From CAVUWL01 sp963787415 (lineage in GTDB: Bacteria > Actinomycetota > Thermoleophilia > Solirubrobacterales > 70-9): 64,000 nt of DNA. The translations under genes and the position numbers were made by a program. Positions within the stretch are counted from its first letter, which is position 1. Each line of letters begins with the position of its first letter. Positions 25,392-34,141 of the stretch are shown here, piece after piece. Below the pieces are notes generated by a model. That model had not been told where the DNA came from, searched no databases, and saw only the letters and a program-made list of their open reading frames with translations. The stretch spans positions 124,001 to 188,000 of the forward strand of contig CAWBCO010000001.1 of assembly GCA_963787415.1 (NCBI GenBank), read 5' to 3'.

Positions 25392-26155
25392 TTTCGCTGG
25401 AGACCCTCGAAGTCGGCGAGTCGCTGAGAAAGACGCTCGAATCGAGGAGCCGTGGCGGGGCGAGCGCTCCGTGGCGATCCCGCGACGGTCGTGGCGGCGA
25501 TAACTGCGATCAGGGGTCGAGCAGGCCGACTCATTCCCACGATGATCGCAGCCTCCGCCCCTGACTCGTTGAGGAGGAGGCCAGCAAAGGGGCGGGCCTT
25601 ATAGCCGTTCGCACTGTGCCGGAGATGCACTACTCGTTGGCGCGACTCAATCCCGCCTGACGGCGAAACGTTTTTGGCTTGGCGAATCTGAGCGATTCGC
25701 CAAGCCACGGTGGCCAAACCTGCTAAGGGGCCCCGGTTCCCGGCGCATCTCGGTCGAGCTGGCGTGATCCAGATCGGGCGAATCCCGGGATCTTTGGTCG
25801 AGTCTCCCGACGCGGCGCCCTGGGGCGCTTAGAACCGCAAATCCGTGCAAAGCTCCTGGCCCTGATCCTCTGCGATCGCGATCCCTTCGAACAAGCTCGG
25901 CCGCGTCGCCAGTGTTTGTAACCCACTCACCCGCTCCGAGCGCGCCAGACAGGTGTCGGTCGCCTCGTCTGTGACTGTGCCGAGATGAACATGGATGACG
26001 AGCCCACTCGGGAGCAACTTGGATCCGGGTCGGGATCTCCTCCGCGCGTCCGTTGGTCTCTGGCCGTATTCGGAGATGGGCCGATAGATTCGTTGGTCGT
26101 GCGTTCGCAGAACCGAATCGGTCAGCGATCGAAGACAGCGATCTCACGGAGCAGG
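25392..26155. other. 764-bp region with a perfect hairpin and a possible gene fragment
   Basis: Contains the hairpin at 25676-25706. A 62-codon minus-strand frame at 25829-26017 ('LGTVTDEATDTCLARSERV' internally) reads like real protein but has no recognised family. If it is the tail of a decayed gene, the hairpin lies just downstream as its terminator. Otherwise nothing is supported. Confidence 0.4.
25676..25706 (-). terminator. Perfect 13-bp stem-loop
   Basis: GGCTTGGCGAATC and GATTCGCCAAGCC enclose a 5-base loop. It has no T-run on the exit side of either strand (five Ts precede it on the plus strand), so it would be a U-tail-less terminator, or a regulatory hairpin or binding site. Confidence 0.5.
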
Positions 26156-27103
26156 GTGGGAGACAGTCTTCTCGTACTTTTCGTAGTCGCCTTGCTCGCC
26201 CCTGCCGGCGCATTAGCGGTAGATCCCAGCGCGACGATGAACGCTCCGAGCAGCCTTTCGGTTCCTCTCTCACTGTTCACCGTGCGCGGTTCCAACGGGT
26301 ACCTGATCACGGTCTTCGGTGCGGCTGGCGGGGCGGAAAGGAGCACGGTCAGCCTCTCCGCTTCTCGCGACGCTTCCAACGCCACCTACACGACCGAGGG
26401 TACAGTCAGCTCGACCAGGATGGAGGCTTCGTTCGGTCGCCTTGGGGCCCTTTCGCTCCGTTTTCAGCCCTCGGAGCGGGTTCGGCACGTGATCGTGCCG
26501 CCGAGGTGCCGAGTCAAGGGCTTCCCGGCGGTCGCCGAAGCTCGACTGGGGGCCTTCGTTGGCACGATTAGGTTTCGCGGCGAGGGGGGATATACGACGA
26601 TCTCTGACCATCGCATCCGGGGTCGCGTCGGCGAACCCTGGGCGGTTCTCCGGGGCGGCGGCGAAGACCAGTGTTTGAGCCTGGGCTCAGGAACGAATGA
26701 AGCTCCCGGGGCATTGCTATCTGCCTCCAGCCCAGACGAGGCAACGAGCTTCGGCGCAACCGCCGAACCCCCGTTAAGCGCTCCAGTCACAGCTCCATCC
26801 CCGGGGATGCTCGCCCAGAGGCTCGGAAGCTACAGGTTCGATGGCTCGACGCTCGAAGACCGCAGTGGGATGCTGATCTCCCGCTCCACCTCGGCGACCG
26901 GCGCGGCCGCAGACTTCATCTTCAACAGCACCCTCAGCTCCGCCACCGTCACCCCGCCTGCTCCATTCAGCGGCGTCGGCACCTTCGGGCGCACCGCGGA
27001 CGGGTCGAGCACCTGGACCGGTTCCCTCAACGTCTCGCTTCCGGGGCGCAGGAAGGTGAAGCTCACCGGGCCGCGATTCAAGTCAAGCTTGCGACCATTC
27101 TGA
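26156..27103 (+). CDS. Secreted protein of unknown function
   Basis: About 315 residues from GTG 26156, which has GGAG four bases upstream and places a clear signal peptide (SLLVLFVVALLAPAGALA) at the N-terminus. The frame stays open back to ATG 25985, but that extension is polar and would bury the signal. The mature part is beta-rich and holds two similar 90-residue modules, each ending in a phrase like 'GTIRFRGEGGY' or 'GSLNVSLPGRRKVKLTGP'. The second of these is a closing motif I know from secreted proteins of Solirubrobacterales. The function is unknown. Confidence 0.65.
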   Translation: MGDSLLVLFVVALLAPAGALAVDPSATMNAPSSLSVPLSLFTVRGSNGYLITVFGAAGGAERSTVSLSASRDASNATYTTEGTVSSTRMEASFGRLGALSLRFQPSERVRHVIVPPRCRVKGFPAVAEARLGAFVGTIRFRGEGGYTTISDHRIRGRVGEPWAVLRGGGEDQCLSLGSGTNEAPGALLSASSPDEATSFGATAEPPLSAPVTAPSPGMLAQRLGSYRFDGSTLEDRSGMLISRSTSATGAAADFIFNSTLSSATVTPPAPFSGVGTFGRTADGSSTWTGSLNVSLPGRRKVKLTGPRFKSSLRPF

Positions 27104-27375
27104 TCGGTCCTAGCCAAGCTCCTTGCCCGGTCGGGATTCCGATTGTCTAAATTGTCCGGTTGATGGCCGCAGCGGGGTATTGCATGACAGAGGGAATCTT
27201 CGGTGCGAGGGTATGAATAGATGGTCGATTGGGGGGCTGGGATTCACAGCCCTTCCCAAGCGGGGGCTCCGGTGGCGCTGATCGGCGCTCAGCGACGGAT
27301 ATGTTTGAGGCTTGCGCGGTGCAATGGCGGCGGAACTAGAACCGGGGCGGCGAATGCCCTGACGGGAGGAAGCTG

Positions 27376-28593
27376 GTGGAGATTGTGCTGGCGGCGTTGG
27401 CCCTCGACCAGCCGGGGGGGATGCAAACCTACATTCTGACGCTGGCCCCGCACCTTGAGCGCCTTGGCCATGATGTGACGCTCTACTCACCGGAGGCGGG
27501 TTCGGTGGCGGAATTGGCGAGATCGCGCGGTCTGCGGGTGTGCCGGCTCGAAACCGAGCTGCCGCCCTCGTGCGACGCTGTTCTCTCCGGTGACGCTGTT
27601 TCGGCGCTGGTCATGGCGGATCGTTTCCCCGAGGCTGTGCGGGGGATTGCCGTGCACGGCGGCGACTTCGACCTCCACCTACCGCCGCGCCATGAGGCGG
27701 TGGTTTCGTTTGCGGTCGCGATGAACGAAGTGGTCCAGCGGCGGGTTGAGGCGACCGCCGGCGCGCCGCCCGTAATCAGGCTACGACAGCCGATTGAGAT
27801 CGCGCATTTCTATCCAGCCGGACCGGTACGCGAGGAGGCGGAGCGGGTGCTTTTGCTCGGCAACTATCTGAGCGGCCCGCGTCGGGATGCTCTTGCCAGT
27901 GTTTGCGAGCGAGCGGGGATCGCCTGGCGCCAGGTCGGGGCCGCTGCGGAGATTGCAATGGATCCGTGGCCTGCAATTCTCGAGGCAGACATCGTGGTCG
28001 CGCAGGGGCGGGCGGCGATCGAGGGGATGGCCTGTGGACGCGCGGTCTGGGTTTTTGGTCCATCGGGCGGCGACGGATGGGTAACCGAGGACACCTACCC
28101 GGCGATCGAGGCGGATGGATTTCGTGGCCGCTCCAGCCGAGCGCTAGGCGATGTTGAGGAGTTCGGTCGTGCGATTGAGGAGTACCGACCGCGGATGGGC
28201 GAGGCTAATCGCGAACTGGCGGTCCTCCATCACTCGCCCTATGATCATGCGGTTGCGATAGTCGGTCTGCTGGAGGGGGATTCCGTGCCGCCCCAACCGC
28301 GGGCACCGTTGCGGGAGATGGCGCGACTCGTACGCGTCCATCACGACGCTCAATCGCGAGTTGCATCGGTCGCACACGAGCTCCGAGATCTACACGTGAA
28401 ATACCACGAGTTACACGCGCAACACCAATCGCTTGCCCACGACAATGCCCAACGCGTTGCCGAACTCAACGCCTGCAGAGGCCAGGTTGCAGCGCTCGAG
28501 GCCAGGTTGCGGCCTCCTCGGTTTTGGCGTCGCACCGCGAGATGCGCCAAACGACTATCTGAGCGAATTCTGAGAAGGCTTGGGCCCGGGTGA
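27376..28593 (+). CDS. GT4-like glycosyltransferase with C-terminal coiled coil
   Basis: The 405-residue protein has a GT-B fold. The N-domain begins 'LDQPGGMQTYILTLAPHL' (residues 10-27), typical of the sugar-acceptor half of GT4 enzymes. The donor domain runs from about 155 ('ERVLLLGNYLSG') to 290 and carries 'GRAAIEGMACGRAVWVFGPS', a variant of the E-x7-E nucleotide-sugar site. Residues about 318-380 form a heptad-rich coiled coil ending in a basic patch, unusual for GT4 and suggestive of partner or membrane attachment. Start GTG 27376 follows GGGAGGAAG. Its stop overlaps the next start (GTGA, 28590-28593), so it heads a three-gene operon. Confidence 0.82.
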   Translation: MEIVLAALALDQPGGMQTYILTLAPHLERLGHDVTLYSPEAGSVAELARSRGLRVCRLETELPPSCDAVLSGDAVSALVMADRFPEAVRGIAVHGGDFDLHLPPRHEAVVSFAVAMNEVVQRRVEATAGAPPVIRLRQPIEIAHFYPAGPVREEAERVLLLGNYLSGPRRDALASVCERAGIAWRQVGAAAEIAMDPWPAILEADIVVAQGRAAIEGMACGRAVWVFGPSGGDGWVTEDTYPAIEADGFRGRSSRALGDVEEFGRAIEEYRPRMGEANRELAVLHHSPYDHAVAIVGLLEGDSVPPQPRAPLREMARLVRVHHDAQSRVASVAHELRDLHVKYHELHAQHQSLAHDNAQRVAELNACRGQVAALEARLRPPRFWRRTARCAKRLSERILRRLGPG

Positions 28594-29900
28594 AACAGGA
28601 TGCAACATGGCTGGCCGTGGCGGCGAACGGCCGATTGATGAGCCGGGACCCGAAGGCCGTGGCGCGGGGCGAGGTATGCGTGGACACGCGCCTGCTGCGC
28701 AGGGGGGACGTGTTCGTCGCGCTTCCCGGCTCCCGGACTCACGGGCGCGAGTTCATCGCCGATGCGATTGAGTTCGGCGCCGACGCCATCATCGCGAAGG
28801 GATCCCAACTCGAGGGGACCGAAGGGGCCGCGATCGCAGTCGCGGTTGAAGACCCCCGAGATGCGCTTCGCTCGATCGCCCAGGTTAAGCGCCAGGAGTT
28901 CGATGGGCACGTGGTTGCAATCACCGGATCTTGCGGCAAGACCAGCACTACGGAGATGGTTGCTTCACTCCTGAACCCATTGATGGCGACGCACGCCACC
29001 CGGGATGGATTCAACACGCATCTTGGCGTTGCCGCCACGATTGCCGGCCTTCCCGATCGGAGTCGCGCGTTGGTGGTCGAGCTATCAATGCAGGAGCGCG
29101 GTCATATCGCCGAGAAGGCCGCGCTTCTCAAGCCAACGGCGGGGGTGATCACCAACATCGCTCCTGTTCACCTCCGCAGCGCGGGGTCGCTTGCCGAGGT
29201 CGCCCACAACAAGGCAGAGCTGCTCGCCGCGCTGCCGCGCGGGGCACCCTGCGTGGTGCCCGCAGAAGAGCCACTGCTCGAGCGTTATCTGCGCGATGAT
29301 CTGACAACGATCAGCCACGGGCCCAGGGGAGATGTCCGCCTGCTCAGCTTCGTCGAGGGGGTCGCCTCAATCGATTGTGCTGGTGAGACGATCACGATTC
29401 GGTCGGGTTTTTCCCAGGCGCACAATCTTTGCAATCTGGTCGCTGCAGTCGCCTTGCTGAGCGGGCTCGGGATGCGACCCCCGCGAGAGCTTGAAATCAG
29501 GCTTCCGCCGCTTCGCTGGCAGCTCATGCGCCTGGGCGACGCCGAGCTGGTGCTCGACTGTTTCAACAGCAGTCCGCATGCGCTCCGCGCCGCGCTTCGG
29601 GCTTTCACCTCTGAGCCGGCTTCTCGTCGACTCCTCGTACTCGGTGCTTTTGAGGAGCTTGGCTCGCGGGCGAGGCAATACCACTACGCGGCGGGGGCAG
29701 AAGCCACGAGATTGGGTATCGACGCAATCATCGCCGTCGAGGATGCAGCGCGTCAGTTCCTGCACGGCTTCGCCGGTGAGTCCTACTCGGTTGATACGCC
29801 AGAGGAGGCGGGGGCCCTCCTGGGGACGATCGCTCGCCGTGGGGACCGGGTGCTCGTCAAGGGCTCAAGAAGAGCCGAACTGGAGAAGATTGCGGCATGA
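28590..29900 (+). CDS. MurF-like Mur ligase (paralogue outside the dcw cluster)
   Basis: ATP-dependent amide ligase of 436 residues. Domain 1 shows 'CVDTRLLRRGDVFVALPG' (MurF has DSR in place of DTR). The ATPase domain has the P-loop GSCGKTST at 113-120, Glu164, His194 in 'APVHLRSAGS', and Lys208 where MurF carries its carbamylated Lys. Domain 3 has 'DCFNSSPHALRAAL' from 323, matching the MurF DxYNANP substrate loop with changes. MurF normally adds D-Ala-D-Ala to UDP-MurNAc-tripeptide. The altered motifs and the location in a glycosyltransferase operon argue for a different, related acceptor. It overlaps its neighbours by 4 bp on both sides. Confidence 0.85.
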   Translation: MKQDATWLAVAANGRLMSRDPKAVARGEVCVDTRLLRRGDVFVALPGSRTHGREFIADAIEFGADAIIAKGSQLEGTEGAAIAVAVEDPRDALRSIAQVKRQEFDGHVVAITGSCGKTSTTEMVASLLNPLMATHATRDGFNTHLGVAATIAGLPDRSRALVVELSMQERGHIAEKAALLKPTAGVITNIAPVHLRSAGSLAEVAHNKAELLAALPRGAPCVVPAEEPLLERYLRDDLTTISHGPRGDVRLLSFVEGVASIDCAGETITIRSGFSQAHNLCNLVAAVALLSGLGMRPPRELEIRLPPLRWQLMRLGDAELVLDCFNSSPHALRAALRAFTSEPASRRLLVLGAFEELGSRARQYHYAAGAEATRLGIDAIIAVEDAARQFLHGFAGESYSVDTPEEAGALLGTIARRGDRVLVKGSRRAELEKIAA

Positions 29901-31369
29901 AAAACTCCCTGCCCCCGGGTCCTTATCTGGTGCTTGGCTGCGGACGTGCCGGGGTCAGTGCGGCAAAGGCTCTCGCCGGACTCGTGTCGCCGTCAGAAAT
30001 CCGGGTTTGGGATGCCTACGACGGCTCGGAAACCAGGCGTCGAGGTGCGCACCTCGCAGACTATGGAGTGGGGGTCGAGCTTGGTCCGTGGCGCCAGGAG
30101 TTGCTCCCCGGAGTCACCCCCGGCACGGTCGTGAAGAGTCCCGGCGTGCCAGCTGATTGCGAGCCGGTTCAAGATGCGCAATCGCGCGGCATCACTGTTC
30201 TCGATGAGCTTGAGCTCGGGTATCGGCTGAGCCGGCGGCAGCTGATCGCCGTCACCGGCACCGACGGCAAGTCCACGGTCTGTGCGCTCTTAGCTCGAGC
30301 GCTCGGGGGAGAAGACAGTCCGCTACCGCTGGCCGGGAATACAGAATTTGGACCGCCACTCAGCGCGCTCGAGGCGGTTGGCGGTCCGGCGGTAGTCGAG
30401 GTCTCCAGCTATCAGCTTGAGTTCTCTGCGATGCCATTCGCTCAGTTGGCGGTGCTCACCAACCTGACGGTCGAGCATTTGCACCGCCATCGCACGATGA
30501 GGAATTACGGTGCCTCAAAGCGACGATTGTTCATCGGGGACGGTCGGTCCGTTCCCCTCGCTGCAGTCAACGTCGATAGCCCCTTTGGGTTCGGGCTTGC
30601 ACGAGATCTGCGCCTCGCCGGAACAACGGTGGCGACCTTCGGGTCGACCGAGAGGGCTGAATATCGTGTGCTCAAAGCTACGTGGGACGGGGCCGGCGCG
30701 CGGTTGTCCATAGGTACCCCGTCTGAGTGTCTGGAGCTCGCGACCCAGCTTCCCGGGTGGCACAACGCCGAGAACATCGCCGCAGCGCTGGCGGCCTGTG
30801 ACCTGCTCGGCCTGGCGCGGCGCGACTCATTGCAAGCGCTGGCAACGATGCAGGGCGTTCCCGGGCGTTGGGAGGCGGTGGACTGCGATCAGCCCTTTGA
30901 CGTGGTCGTCGATTTTGCCCACACGGCTGCCGGGCTACGCCAGACGCTGCTGACTGCGCGCCACATCGCCGGCGCTCGCAACTCCGCAGTCCGTTTGGTC
31001 CTCTGTGCGGGTGGTGCAAACAATCCCGCCAAGCGAGGACCGCTCGGCATGGTCGCAAGCGAACTAGCCGACCATGTGATCATCACAGAGGGCAACGGGC
31101 GAGGAGAGCCACCTGAGGCCGTGATTGCCGGGCTGCTCGCCGGCTGGCGGGCGGAACGGCCTGGTCCCGAGATCATTGCGGAGCGCCGCGCAGCGATCCG
31201 TCGAGCGCTCGCGGATGCTCTTCCCGGCGACGTGGTCATCCTGATGGGCCGCGGCGCAATGCCGAGGCTTCTCTCCAACAGCTCTGGCGGTGGTAGCGCC
31301 TTCGATGATCGAAGTGTGGCTCGCGAGGAGCTGCTCTCGATGATGCCCGACCTCATGCTCCAGGCGTGA
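29897..31369 (+). CDS. MurD/MurE chimeric Mur ligase
   Basis: 490 residues in which two Mur families are combined. The N-terminal and ATPase domains are MurD-like: 'LVLGCGRAGVSAAKAL', P-loop GTDGKST (121-127, usually GTNGKST), 'VEVSSYQLEF' (167-176), and 'EHLHRH' plus Lys208. The C-terminal domain is MurE-like: 'VPGRWE' (321-326), 'VVDFAHTAAGLRQ', and 'CAGGANNPAKRGPLG'. The position of the MurE diaminopimelate motif DNPR reads 'EGNGRGEPPE' (398-407), so the amino acid it attaches is probably not meso-DAP. ATG 29897 overlaps the preceding TGA. The 3' end overlaps the convergent GNAT gene by 17 bp. Confidence 0.83.
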   Translation: MKNSLPPGPYLVLGCGRAGVSAAKALAGLVSPSEIRVWDAYDGSETRRRGAHLADYGVGVELGPWRQELLPGVTPGTVVKSPGVPADCEPVQDAQSRGITVLDELELGYRLSRRQLIAVTGTDGKSTVCALLARALGGEDSPLPLAGNTEFGPPLSALEAVGGPAVVEVSSYQLEFSAMPFAQLAVLTNLTVEHLHRHRTMRNYGASKRRLFIGDGRSVPLAAVNVDSPFGFGLARDLRLAGTTVATFGSTERAEYRVLKATWDGAGARLSIGTPSECLELATQLPGWHNAENIAAALAACDLLGLARRDSLQALATMQGVPGRWEAVDCDQPFDVVVDFAHTAAGLRQTLLTARHIAGARNSAVRLVLCAGGANNPAKRGPLGMVASELADHVIITEGNGRGEPPEAVIAGLLAGWRAERPGPEIIAERRAAIRRALADALPGDVVILMGRGAMPRLLSNSSGGGSAFDDRSVAREELLSMMPDLMLQA

Positions 31370-31814
31370 GCCCGCGTTCAAGCACTAGACGGTCGCGCCC
31401 GGGTCCGAGATAGTCGTCGATGCGCTCGATCACGATGAAGCCGAGATCGGCATAGAAGCCAAGTGCGCCACGAGCGCTGGGGGCGCAGGTGAGACGGACG
31501 CGAAGCGCCCCCAGGGCGGCGAGTCGCCGGGTCAGCTCCTCAACCGTGGCTCGTCCGAACCCGAGCCGCCGATGCTTTGGCTGGACGCCAAGTGCGAGTA
31601 TCCAGCCGGTCTCAGTGGCGGCGGCGAGTGCACCGAACGCATATGCGCGGGAGACGTTTTCTCGATCCTCGGCCAGCAGGACGAGGCCGTCGAAGACCTC
31701 GATCAGCTGTCGGATTGTGCTCGGTGAATAGGCGTGCACGCCAAACGTCTCGCGATCCAGCCCGGCGAGCTCGGTTACGTCGGCGGAAGTTGCGGAGCGC
31801 ACCTCGGGCGGCAT
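31353..31814 (-). CDS. GNAT-family N-acetyltransferase
   Basis: About 153 residues with the GNAT core. Strand beta4 and the acetyl-CoA loop appear as 'ILALGVQPKHRRLGFGRATV' (Q/RxxGxG/A as RRLGFG), and the end as 'ALGFYADLGFIVIERI', the usual C-terminal motif. The substrate is unknown. ATG 31814 gives a typical length; an in-frame ATG at 31871 would overlap the upstream cupin gene by 32 bp. The stop lies inside the end of the MurD/E gene on the other strand. Confidence 0.85.
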   Translation of the reverse strand: MPPEVRSATSADVTELAGLDRETFGVHAYSPSTIRQLIEVFDGLVLLAEDRENVSRAYAFGALAAATETGWILALGVQPKHRRLGFGRATVEELTRRLAALGALRVRLTCAPSARGALGFYADLGFIVIERIDDYLGPGRDRLVLERGLTPGA

Positions 31815-31839
31815 CGAATTGCGGATGTTTGCAGCTTCT

Positions 31840-32247
31840 TCACGAAACTTGGTCTGCGCCGTACTCCTCATCGCTCACGTGCTCGCCCCATGCGACCGGG
31901 CTGCCCAAGTCGTCGACCTCCTGCATCGCAACGTGGGTCATGAAGCGATTCGGCGCGGCGCCGTGCCAGTGATTCTCGTCCGGCTCGAAGTAGACGCGGT
32001 CGCCGGGTCGGATGACCTCGATCGGCCCGCCCTCCCGCTGGCACAGCCCCAAGCCCTCGGTGACGAAGATCGTCTGCCCGAGGGGATGCGTGTGCCACGC
32101 TGCGCGGGCCCCCGGGGTGAAGTGAACGCTGGCCGCCGCCAGTCGCGAGGGCGCTGCCGGAGTCGCCACAGTGTCGATATAGACGGTGCCGGTGAACCAA
32201 TCGCTCGGGCCGACGTTGGTGTCCAGCGAATTACTTGTGATCTTCAT
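31840..32247 (-). CDS. Small cupin-domain protein
   Basis: Single cupin of 135 residues. Motif 1 is 'ARAAWHTHPLGQTIFVTEGLG' in pieces from residue 48, with the His-x-His and later His/Glu metal ligands, and motif 2 is 'DENHWHGAAP'. It resembles cupins linked with carboxymuconolactone decarboxylases and alcohol dehydrogenases. AAGGAG is placed seven bases before ATG 32247. It lies about 60 bases downstream of the Zn-dehydrogenase on the same strand and is probably co-transcribed with it. Confidence 0.87.
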   Translation of the reverse strand: MKITSNSLDTNVGPSDWFTGTVYIDTVATPAAPSRLAAASVHFTPGARAAWHTHPLGQTIFVTEGLGLCQREGGPIEVIRPGDRVYFEPDENHWHGAAPNRFMTHVAMQEVDDLGSPVAWGEHVSDEEYGADQVS

Positions 32248-32308
32248 TTCGCGCTCCTTGGTGATCGGGATTCTCGTTCTGCGCTTCGATCGTGGCGAAC
32301 GGATGGCG

Positions 32309-33343
32309 TCATGGTTCGACCATCACCTTCAGCGCCTCGCGCTGATCCATTGCCCGGTAGCCGTCGGGAACCCCGTCGAGGTCAACGGTTCGGTCGAAGA
32401 CCCGGCCGGGTTCGATCGTGCCGTCGAGGATGTCGGGAAGCAGACCCTCGATGTAGGCACGAACCGGGGCCGGGCCGCCGCCGATCGTGAGGTTGTCATG
32501 GAAGGACGCTTGGCCGCCCGGCATCTTCTGATCCTGTGGAACCCCGACGCGCCCGACCGCTCCGCCCGGACGGGCGATTTCGATCGCCGTCTGGGTCGAC
32601 TGATCAAGGCCGACGCACTCCAGCACCGAGCGGGCGCCAAAGCCATCGGTCAGCTCGCGGACTCGCTCGACCGCCTCCTTACCGCGCTCGGCCACGACAT
32701 CGGTGGCTCCGAACTCGCGCGCCAGGTCGGTGCGCTCGACATGGCGGCCGAGGATGACGATCTGCTCGGCACCGAGGCGTTTGGCAGCGATGACGCCACA
32801 GAGGCCGACCGCACCGTCGCCGACCACCGCGACCTTCTTGCCGGGCCCGACCCTGGCGACGACCGCGGCGTGGTGGCCGGTGCCGAGCACGTCTGAGAGC
32901 GTCAGGAGGGAAGGCATCAGCATCTCGTCGGGATCGGCCCGGAGCGCGTAGAGCGTCCCGTCGGCATGTGGGATGCGGAGCGCCTCGGCCTGGGCGCCGC
33001 CGACATCGCTGTTGCCAAAGTAGCCACCGTGGATGCACTCGGTCTGCAGGCCGTCCTCGCAGAAGAGGCAGGTACCATCGGAGAAGGCAAACGGCATCAC
33101 GACGAGGTCGCCGACCTTAACCGTGCTCACTTCGGCGCCGATTTCCTCGACCACCCCGATCGCCTCGTGGCCCATCGGGCGCCCACCGTCAGTGGGCTCC
33201 ATGTTCTTGTAGGGCCAGAGGTCGCTGCCGCAGATGCAGGCGCGAGTGACGCGGATCAGGGCATCGGTGGGGTCGACCAACCTTGCGTCGGGAACGTTCT
33301 CGATGCGGACATCGCCGGCGCTATGCATGACGGTGGCTCTCAT
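32309..33343 (-). CDS. Zinc-dependent medium-chain alcohol dehydrogenase
   Basis: NAD(P)-dependent dehydrogenase of 344 residues. Catalytic zinc ligands are in 'RACICGSD' and 'GHEAIGVV'. The structural-zinc loop has three Cys ('GTCLFCEDGLQTEC'), as in the subgroup that ends 'xxCxHGGxxG'. The nucleotide fold is 'VAVVGDGAVGLCGVIAAKRLG'. ATG 33343 follows GGAGGA at five bases, which rules out the longer frame to 33433. It forms an operon with the cupin and GNAT genes. The MmyB-type regulator debris on the opposite strand may be its former regulator. Confidence 0.9.
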   Translation of the reverse strand: MRATVMHSAGDVRIENVPDARLVDPTDALIRVTRACICGSDLWPYKNMEPTDGGRPMGHEAIGVVEEIGAEVSTVKVGDLVVMPFAFSDGTCLFCEDGLQTECIHGGYFGNSDVGGAQAEALRIPHADGTLYALRADPDEMLMPSLLTLSDVLGTGHHAAVVARVGPGKKVAVVGDGAVGLCGVIAAKRLGAEQIVILGRHVERTDLAREFGATDVVAERGKEAVERVRELTDGFGARSVLECVGLDQSTQTAIEIARPGGAVGRVGVPQDQKMPGGQASFHDNLTIGGGPAPVRAYIEGLLPDILDGTIEPGRVFDRTVDLDGVPDGYRAMDQREALKVMVEP

Positions 33344-33384
33344 GATTCCTCCAGTCTCTCTGTGAAAGGTGGTCAGGAAGGGGT

Positions 33385-33880
33385 GAACCGCTCTCGCGGC
33401 TGTTCGGCGTCGCCGTATCGTTGGCGCAAGCATTGCGCCTCGATCATGCAGAGTGCACCCTCCTCTTCGATCTTGCCCAGGTCGCCGGGCCGGCGACCAG
33501 CCGCCATCGGCCTTCCATTCGGCAGCGAGTCCGACCCGGCGTGCAGCGGATCACCGAGGCGATCGGCACCCCCGCCCTAGGACGCAATCGTCGGCGCGAC
33601 AGCTCGCCGCCAACCCGCTTGGCGAGGGTCTTTACTCGACCCTTTTCGAGGACGCCTCTCAGCCGATCAACGTCGCCTGTTTCGTCTTCCCGCACGCTTG
33701 CGCCCCGGAGTTCTTCATCAAATGGCTCCAGGTCACCCCCGACACCGTTGGGGCACTGCGGACCGATGCCGACCGCAATCCCTACTCTGCGGTCTTGCCG
33801 ATCTGGTCGGCGAACTCTCGACCGAAGTGAAGCTCAGCGCAGGGTTGGTCCTGCTGGCGAGTTCGGTGGTGACCGGCCAG
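33385..33880 (+). pseudogene. Decayed XRE/MmyB-type transcription regulator
   Basis: Three successive frames hold consecutive parts of one protein. 'ALRLDHAECTLLFDLAQVAG' and 'RVRPGVQRITEAIGTPALGR' (from about 33421) match the linker after the helix-turn-helix. Then come 'LAANPLGEGLYSTLFEDA' and 'FVFPHACAPEFFIKW' in another frame (33600-33720), and 'LADLVGELST' in a third (about 33798-33830). Together these follow the MmyB ligand-binding domain. The helix-turn-helix is missing. At least two frameshifts make it a pseudogene. Such regulators usually sit divergently from a dehydrogenase they control, as here. Confidence 0.65.
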
Positions 33881-34141
33881 GCGGAGAATGCCCGCGGGGC
33901 CGACCAAGCTCGAGCGGCTCCTTAATCGGGCTGGATTCCAGTTCTAAGAGCGCCCGACTGACTGACAAAGGGAGCGGTCCCGGCGCGTTGTCCACTTGAG
34001 CCATCTCCTCTTGCACGAGGTTTCGAGGCGGCCGCTGCTCAGATTTCGCGCCGTTTCCGTTCCTCCCCGCGCGCGGATCACTAGGATCGGGGAAATCTGC
34101 GCAAGAGGTTGAAGCTCAAAAACCCCTTATTTGCAGGACAA

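Noticed and set aside
25829..26017. 62-codon minus-strand frame with natural-looking sequence
   Set aside because: Could be gene debris, but no family, no ribosome site and no neighbour supports it, so it is noted only in the region entry.
25647..26273. 208-codon minus-strand frame
   Set aside because: Antisense to the secreted-protein gene and its leader, extremely Arg/Ser-rich.
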